From contig NZ_LLXZ01000012.1 of NCBI RefSeq assembly GCF_001440395.1, positions 1 to 64,000 of the forward strand: DNA of 64,000 nucleotides, written 5' to 3'. Positions 59,312 through 64,000 of this stretch are shown here, one piece after another. Source of the stretch: Bradyrhizobium jicamae. Lineage in GTDB: Bacteria > Pseudomonadota > Alphaproteobacteria > Rhizobiales > Xanthobacteraceae. Below the pieces are notes generated by a model. That model was not told the DNA's origin. It searched no databases and saw nothing but the letters and a program-made list of their open reading frames with translations. The number at the start of each line of letters is the position of its first letter. Position 1 is the stretch's first letter. The position numbers and the translations under genes are program-made.

Positions 59312-60352
59312 TTACCGCGTCGCTTCCGCGAGCATCCCGAACACCGAGAAAACCAGCGGTTTTCGCTCCAAATTGTAGGATTCGGTGTCGCGCGCGGCGC
59401 GGACGATCTTTTCCCATACCTCCGCAAGCCGTGCAAGGCGGGGCAGATTCGCGTTGGCATCGCCAGCACGCAGCTTTTCGCCGATCCAGCGATCGATGCC
59501 GTCGATGAAGGCAGCCAGCGCTACCCGGTCGCTGGTGCCCAGCGCTTCGCCAAGGGCATGCAACTCGCGCGGATCGACCTGCGGCAGCGTCGCCAGCAGC
59601 GCTGCGGTCCGCTGCTGCAGCTTCAGCGCGTCGCCGCCGAGCAGCGTCAGCGCGCGGGACACGCTCCCCTCCGCGGCATCGGCGGCCTCCGACAGCGCCG
59701 GATCATCGGGGGCGATGTCTGCGGCGTCCGATGCCGCGCGAATGACGTCGTCGGTCGCAAGCGGCCGCAGCGGCAGCTTGCGGCAGCGGGACAGGATCGT
59801 CGGCAGGGCCCGCGCCGGCGAATGGCTGACGAGCATAAACAGCGAGCGGTGCGGCGGCTCCTCGAGAATCTTCAGCAGCGCATTGGCGGCGTTCGGATTG
59901 AGCTCGTCGACGGTATCGACGATGCAGACCCGCCAGCCGTCGATCGCCGCGGTCGAGCCGAAGAATGAAATCGTTTCCCGCGTCTCGTCGACGGTGATCA
60001 CCGTCCGCATCACGCCGCGATCGTTGAGGCCGCGCTCCAGCACCAGCAGCCCGCCATGTGCGCCGGCGGTGATTTGGCGTGCGACGTGATCGTTTGGGTC
60101 GAGCGCCAGCGTCTCGGCGCGCTGCACCGAAGGCAGGGTCGGGTTGGGATTGGCGAGCACGAAGCGCGCCATGCGATAGGCCAGCGTCGCCTTGCCGATG
60201 CCTTGCGGGCCGCCGATCAGCCAGGCATGCGGAATGCGCCCGCTGCGATAGGCCGTCAGCAAGGCGGTTTCCGCCTCGCGGTGGCCGAACAGATCGGCCG
60301 TTTCGCGGGGATGCCTGACCGCCGTTTCCTGCTCGGCCTTGCGCGCGCTCAT
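59312..60352 (-). CDS. holB: DNA polymerase III delta' subunit
   Basis: A 346-residue clamp-loader subunit. After a DnaX-like start (GHREAETALLTAYRSGRIPH then AWLIGGPQGIGKATLAYRMA) the P-loop-like GPQGIGKAT is present. The sensor region VDTVDELNPNAANALLKILE and EPPHRSLFMLVSHSPARALP with TILSRCRKLPLRPL is characteristic of HolB. Its start overlaps the tmk stop codon by four bases, a common pairing in bacteria. Confidence 0.95.
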   Translation of the reverse strand: MSARKAEQETAVRHPRETADLFGHREAETALLTAYRSGRIPHAWLIGGPQGIGKATLAYRMARFVLANPNPTLPSVQRAETLALDPNDHVARQITAGAHGGLLVLERGLNDRGVMRTVITVDETRETISFFGSTAAIDGWRVCIVDTVDELNPNAANALLKILEEPPHRSLFMLVSHSPARALPTILSRCRKLPLRPLATDDVIRAASDAADIAPDDPALSEAADAAEGSVSRALTLLGGDALKLQQRTAALLATLPQVDPRELHALGEALGTSDRVALAAFIDGIDRWIGEKLRAGDANANLPRLARLAEVWEKIVRAARDTESYNLERKPLVFSVFGMLAEATR

Positions 60353-61035
60353 GCCGTTCCCGCCGGGCTCTTGGTTGCTAACAGGTGATCGCGCAGCGCG
60401 GCCCAGACGCGGCCGGCAACCGTGTCGGCGTCGGCATTCGCATCGATGAGCACGCAGCGTTGCGGCTCTTCCGCGGCGATCTGCTTGTAGGCGTCGCGGA
60501 GCCCCTGATGGAACTGCAGGTCTTCCGCCTCGAACCTGTCAGGCACGCCGCTGCCGCGGCGGGCCGCGGCGCGCTGGTGGCCGACATCAACCGGGATATC
60601 CAGAATGATGGTCAGGTCCGGCTTGAGATCGCCGATGGTGACCCGCTGCATGGCGTTAAGAACGCCGGGCGCGACTTGCCCCAACCGGCCCTGATAGGCG
60701 CGGGTCGAGTCCGAGAAGCGGTCGCACAGCACCCACGTGCCCTGGCTGAGCGCGGGCTGGATCACGGTGCGGACGTGGTCGTCGCGCGCGGCTGCAAACA
60801 GCAACGTCTCCGCGTCCGGTCCCAGCAGCTTGCCCATCCCCGAGAGCACGAGATGCCGCATGATCTCCGCGCCCGGCGAGCCGCCGGGCTCGCGGGTAAC
60901 GATGGCGCGCAGCTTCGTCGCCGCCAGACGCTCGGCGAGCTTCTTGATCTGCGTGGATTTGCCGGAGCCCTCGCCGCCTTCAAAGGTAATGAACTTCCCG
61001 CGTCCGGATGGCCGCTGCAGCGTTGCCTGGTTCAT
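60349..61035 (-). CDS. tmk: Thymidylate kinase
   Basis: A 228-residue dTMP kinase. P-loop GKFITFEGGEGSGKSTQIKK, DR-motif VLCDRFSDSTRAYQGRLG and the lid region RAAARRGSGVPDRFEAED are typical. The first dozen residues (NQATLQRPSGRG) are a short extra N-terminus. The ATG at 61035 lies two bases after dac, so the genes are co-transcribed. Confidence 0.96.
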   Translation of the reverse strand: MNQATLQRPSGRGKFITFEGGEGSGKSTQIKKLAERLAATKLRAIVTREPGGSPGAEIMRHLVLSGMGKLLGPDAETLLFAAARDDHVRTVIQPALSQGTWVLCDRFSDSTRAYQGRLGQVAPGVLNAMQRVTIGDLKPDLTIILDIPVDVGHQRAAARRGSGVPDRFEAEDLQFHQGLRDAYKQIAAEEPQRCVLIDANADADTVAGRVWAALRDHLLATKSPAGTA

Positions 61036-61037
61036 GC

Positions 61038-62300
61038 TCAGAGCTTCTCTGCACTCGCGCGGAACACGCCGATGACGAGTTCGCTGGCTCCGTCGATCGC
61101 GCGGCGCATGGTCGACCCGGTGCCCACCGCCTCCGCAGCATAGACCGGCGCCTCCACGGCGACATTGGCGCCGCGCCACACCTTGACGACGCCGACCGGT
61201 TGGCCGGCCTGTACCGGCGCCCGCACCGGGCCATTGTAGACGATGCGCGCGATCAGTTTCTCACTGCCGTTCTTCGGCACCATCACCTTGATCGGCTGGG
61301 GGCTGGCAAGTTTCACCGAGCGGCTTTCGCCGCCGAACACCTTGGCGTAGCCGACCTGCTGGTTGGCCGCGAACAGCGTGCGGGTCTCGAAATTGCGAAA
61401 GCCCCATTCCAGCATCTTCTTCGCCTCAGAGGCGCGATCGTCGGGATCTTCGAGCCCATTGATCACGACAATCAGCCGCGTGTCGTTCTGCACGGCCGAG
61501 CCGACCATGCCGTAGCCGCCCTCCTTGGTGTAGCCGGTCTTGAACCCGTCGGCGCCGTTGAGCGTGTTCAGAAGCGGATTGCGGTTTTGCTGGCGGATCT
61601 TGTTCCAGGTGAACTCCCGCTCGCCGAACAATTTGTACATGTCGGGATAGGCCACGATCAGGTGGCGGGCGAGCTTTGCCAGCTCCCGAACCGTCATCTT
61701 GTTGGCGGGATCGGGCAGGCCGCTGGAATTGCCGAAGGTCGACTTCATCAAACCAAGCTCGCGGGCGCGCTTGGTCAGGAAGTCGGCGGCAAAGATCCGC
61801 TCGTTGCCGGCCATGCCTTCGGCCAGCGCAATGCAGGAATCATTGCCGCTCTGGATGATCGCGCCCTTCAACAGGTCGTCCACGGAGACCTTGCTGTTGA
61901 GGATGGCAAACATGGTCGAGCCGCCCGCCGGCGCACCGCCCTTGCGCCAGGCGTTCTCGCTGATCCGATATTCGTCCGTCAGCTTGACCTTGCCTTCCTT
62001 GAGGGCATTGAAGACCACCTCGACCGTCATCAGCTTCATCATGCTGGACGGCGCCCGCAATTCGTCGGCGTTCTTCTCGAACAGCACGCTGCCGCTGGAG
62101 GCCTCGATCAGGATCGCGGTCGGCGCATCGCCGTCAAAGCCGCCGTCTTCCTTCTTCGGCGCGCCCTGCACGCTGTTGTTGGCGGCGTAGACGATCCCGC
62201 CCCAGCCGACCGACAGGGCGAGAACAGCCGCCATCAGGCTCCGCCACGGGAGAACGGCCGCGGCGTCGAATTTGCGGGAAACGGAGGTCTCTGCTGCCAT
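61038..62300 (-). CDS. D-alanyl-D-alanine carboxypeptidase (PBP5-like, peptidase S11)
   Basis: A 420-residue low-molecular-weight penicillin-binding protein trimming peptidoglycan pentapeptides. There is an N-terminal hydrophobic segment (LMAAVLALSVGWGGIVYAA, residues about 22-40). The active site is SxxK in RAPSSMMKLMTVEVVF, SxN in IIQSGNDSCIALAEGMAG and KTG in FKTGYTKEGGYGMVGSAVQ. The C-terminal PBP5_C-type domain follows (VRAPVQAGQPVGVVKVWRGA) and a helix at the end. It starts the operon that runs on to tmk, holB, metG, tatD and the MBL gene. Confidence 0.95.
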   Translation of the reverse strand: MAAETSVSRKFDAAAVLPWRSLMAAVLALSVGWGGIVYAANNSVQGAPKKEDGGFDGDAPTAILIEASSGSVLFEKNADELRAPSSMMKLMTVEVVFNALKEGKVKLTDEYRISENAWRKGGAPAGGSTMFAILNSKVSVDDLLKGAIIQSGNDSCIALAEGMAGNERIFAADFLTKRARELGLMKSTFGNSSGLPDPANKMTVRELAKLARHLIVAYPDMYKLFGEREFTWNKIRQQNRNPLLNTLNGADGFKTGYTKEGGYGMVGSAVQNDTRLIVVINGLEDPDDRASEAKKMLEWGFRNFETRTLFAANQQVGYAKVFGGESRSVKLASPQPIKVMVPKNGSEKLIARIVYNGPVRAPVQAGQPVGVVKVWRGANVAVEAPVYAAEAVGTGSTMRRAIDGASELVIGVFRASAEKL

Positions 62301-62465
62301 CGGCGATGTCCTGAATCCGCGCGTTCTAACAGTTGGAAGTATCGCAAACAACAGAGGTTTTGGACGTGCAGCCCATGTCGATCGGATTGCGGCAACGGAC
62401 CAAGGAACATATCGTGGCGATGCTGCAATCTCCTGACAGAATACGAAAAACAGGGCGGAAACGCG

Positions 62466-63410
62466 ATGCCATCTTCACGCACTATTTCTGCCAACGGGCT
62501 GGACTTCTTTGTTGTCGAAGAGGGACAGGGTCCGCTGGTGCTGCTCTGCCATGGCTGGCCCGAACTGTCCTACTCCTGGCGGCACCAGATCCCCGCGATC
62601 GCGGAAGCCGGTTTCCACGTCGTCGCTCCCGACATGCGCGGGTTCGGCCGGACCAGCGCGCCGGCCGATGTCGGCGCCTACACCATCTTCCACAATGTCG
62701 GAGACATGGTCGCGCTGGTGGCGGCGCTTGGCGAAAAGCAGGCAGTCATTGTCGGGCATGACTGGGGCGCGCCGGTCGCCTGGCACGCGGCGATGTTCCG
62801 GCCCGATGTCTTCACCAAGGTCGCGGGCCTCAGCGTTCCACCGCCCTCCCGCGGCCGCGGCCGGCCGCTCGAAACCCTGCGCCAGAACGGCATCACCAAT
62901 TTCTACTGGCAGTATTTTCAGGCCCCGGGCGTGGCGGAAGCCGAGTTCGAGCGCGACGTCGCAGCGACCATGCGAATCGTGCTGGCCGGGCGCGGGCTCG
63001 CCGATCCGGCAGCCCATCAGTTCGTTCAGGAGGGTAAGGGCTTCCTCGGCGACACCGATCCGAAGCGCCCGTTGCCGAACTGGTTGACCGAGGCCGACCT
63101 CGCCTATTTCGCTTCCGTCTATCAGGCCTCCGGCTTCCGCGGCGGGCTGAACTGGTATCGCAACATCGACCGCAACTGGGAACTGACGGCGCCCTGGCAA
63201 GGCGCGCAGATCCGCCAACCCTCCCTATTCATCGCGGGCTCGAAGGACGGCGTCATCACCGGGCTGATCGGCGCCAAGCAGGTCAAGGAGATGGAGCGCG
63301 TGCTGCCTGATCTGCGGCAGAAGCTGATTCTCGACGGGGCCGGCCACTGGATTCAGCAGGAGCGGCCCGACGAGGTCAACGCCGCCCTGATCGCCTTCCT
63401 GAAGGGGTAG
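62466..63410 (+). CDS. Alpha/beta hydrolase, epoxide-hydrolase-like
   Basis: A 314-residue hydrolase. The oxyanion HGWP motif is in VLLCHGWPELSYSWRHQIPA, the nucleophile is Asp in VIVGHDWGAPVAWHAAMF (GHDWG, the epoxide-hydrolase signature), the cap-domain tyrosines lie in NFYWQYFQAPGVAEAEFE and LNWYRNIDRNWEL, the acid in IAGSKDGVITG, and the catalytic His in LDGAGHWIQQERPDEVNAAL. The ATG at 62466 begins MPSSRTISANGLDFF; the frame continues upstream without homology. The substrate could be an epoxide or haloalkane; epoxide is favoured. Confidence 0.92.
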   Translation: MPSSRTISANGLDFFVVEEGQGPLVLLCHGWPELSYSWRHQIPAIAEAGFHVVAPDMRGFGRTSAPADVGAYTIFHNVGDMVALVAALGEKQAVIVGHDWGAPVAWHAAMFRPDVFTKVAGLSVPPPSRGRGRPLETLRQNGITNFYWQYFQAPGVAEAEFERDVAATMRIVLAGRGLADPAAHQFVQEGKGFLGDTDPKRPLPNWLTEADLAYFASVYQASGFRGGLNWYRNIDRNWELTAPWQGAQIRQPSLFIAGSKDGVITGLIGAKQVKEMERVLPDLRQKLILDGAGHWIQQERPDEVNAALIAFLKG

Positions 63411-63470
63411 AGTCTTTCGTTTGACTCGTTTTCTCGACGCGAATCGGCTGCCACTTCGCTTGAAAACGCT

Positions 63471-64000
63471 CTAGTAGAGGCCGCGGCCGCTGAGGACTTC
63501 GCTCGGCCCCCGCGGATCGACCGGCAGGTAAGCCTGGATCGGGGCCGCATAGTTGGCCTCGTTCTCGTAGGACACGGCACGCGGATTTTCCGCGGCACGG
63601 CCACGCGAACGGCTGGAGGCCGACATTTCCGAGGTCGCATTGACCGAGGCGTAGTCCGCCGACGTATTGCCGAGGCTATAAGGCCGTCCCTCCGGCATCG
63701 GCACCTCGCCCCGGATCCGGCCCGCGGACGACGGCATCATCTCGGGAACAAACGGCCGGGCCGAAGCGACCCGTACCGTGGACGGGGACGGCGCGGGCTC
63801 GCCGGTCCGCAGCGTCGCCAGCAGCTGGCGGTCGTCGGAACCCTCCAGCGGGGCCCGGCCGACATACTCAACGCGGACCTTGGCGACGCCATTGGCTTTG
63901 AATTCAAGCAGTTCCGCGGCCTTGTTTGAGACGTCGATCAGCCGGTTGCCGTGATAGGGTCCGCGGTCGTTGACGCGGACGATCAGCGACTTGCCGTTCC
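63471..64000 (-). CDS. rlpA: RlpA-like septal ring lytic transglycosylase (5' part outside window)
   Basis: The gene runs off the right edge; 176 codons are visible. The double-psi beta-barrel with the catalytic region is seen at the very edge: SLIVRVNDRGPYHGNRLIDV then SNKAAELLEFKANGVAKVRV, the RlpA signature. The following 100 residues are a low-complexity tail (for example ARPFVPEMMPSSAGRIRGEV) without a SPOR domain visible. It acts on glycan strands at the division septum in characterised homologues. Confidence 0.88.
   Translation of the reverse strand, partial: NGKSLIVRVNDRGPYHGNRLIDVSNKAAELLEFKANGVAKVRVEYVGRAPLEGSDDRQLLATLRTGEPAPSPSTVRVASARPFVPEMMPSSAGRIRGEVPMPEGRPYSLGNTSADYASVNATSEMSASSRSRGRAAENPRAVSYENEANYAAPIQAYLPVDPRGPSEVLSGRGLY

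Overview
The window is high-GC alphaproteobacterial chromosome, almost certainly Bradyrhizobium or a close relative. The evidence is the gene order dusB-ntrB-ntrC-ntrY-ntrX-hfq-hflX, a fused ispDF, a PopZ/DUF2497 protein next to valS, a metG with a lysine/alanine-rich tail, cobalt-type nitrile hydratase genes, and several palindromic intergenic repeat families that I remember as typical of Bradyrhizobium.

Region by region. (1) 1-2.3 kb is the right end of an integrated island: small accessory genes and a tyrosine recombinase that runs into the 3' end of tRNA-Asn(GTT). The rest of that island lies left of the window. (2) 2.4-10.4 kb is core: a pcm-like methyltransferase, a TolC family outer-membrane protein, PopZ, valS, a VOC protein and a small secreted protein. 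(3) About 10.92-25.38 kb is a second mobile element of about 14.46 kb, the most interesting part of the window. It has a P4-type integrase at the left end and an AlpA-type regulator at the right end. Between them are a single HK97-fold major capsid protein, a DUF3631 helicase-like ATPase followed by nine copies of a 10-bp iteron-like motif, a possible small-terminase-like protein, a serine resolvase with its own repeat cluster, a RelA/SpoT-domain protein, an SRAP (YedK/HMCES) protein, a DUF5343 + HEPN-like gene pair and several unknown genes. No portal, prohead protease, large terminase or tail gene is visible. The element seems to have split a dispersed Bradyrhizobium repeat, leaving a 7-bp direct repeat at each edge. 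I read it as a candidate phage satellite (PICI-like) that carries its own capsid gene and a cargo of defence-type genes.

(4) 25.4-34.0 kb is core: a 3-methyladenine DNA glycosylase, lipA, a P-loop kinase-like protein, a coq10/ratA homologue, a GntR/FCD regulator divergent from a 3-hydroxyisobutyrate-dehydrogenase-like gene and a ThDP enzyme, then cinA and ispDF. (5) 34.2-43.7 kb is the nitrogen-regulation block: dusB-ntrBC, ntrYX, hfq and hflX. NtrC keeps the GAFTGA sigma54-contact loop and NtrX has lost it. (6) 43.8-49.5 kb holds mazG, queC, the nitrile hydratase operon (nthA, nthB, activator), an outer-membrane beta-barrel, an enoyl-CoA hydratase and a small phosphoesterase. (7) 49.8-54.8 kb is a TRAP transporter (binding protein plus fused DctQM permease) followed by an acyl-CoA synthetase, suggesting uptake and CoA activation of an organic acid. 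(8) 54.9-64 kb has a minus-strand operon dac-tmk-holB-metG-tatD-MBL hydrolase, an epoxide-hydrolase-like gene and the 3' part of an rlpA-like gene cut by the window edge.

All calls come from reading translations, motifs, start contexts and repeats by eye. No database search was run. Statements about dispersed Bradyrhizobium repeats rest on recall and should be tested by search.
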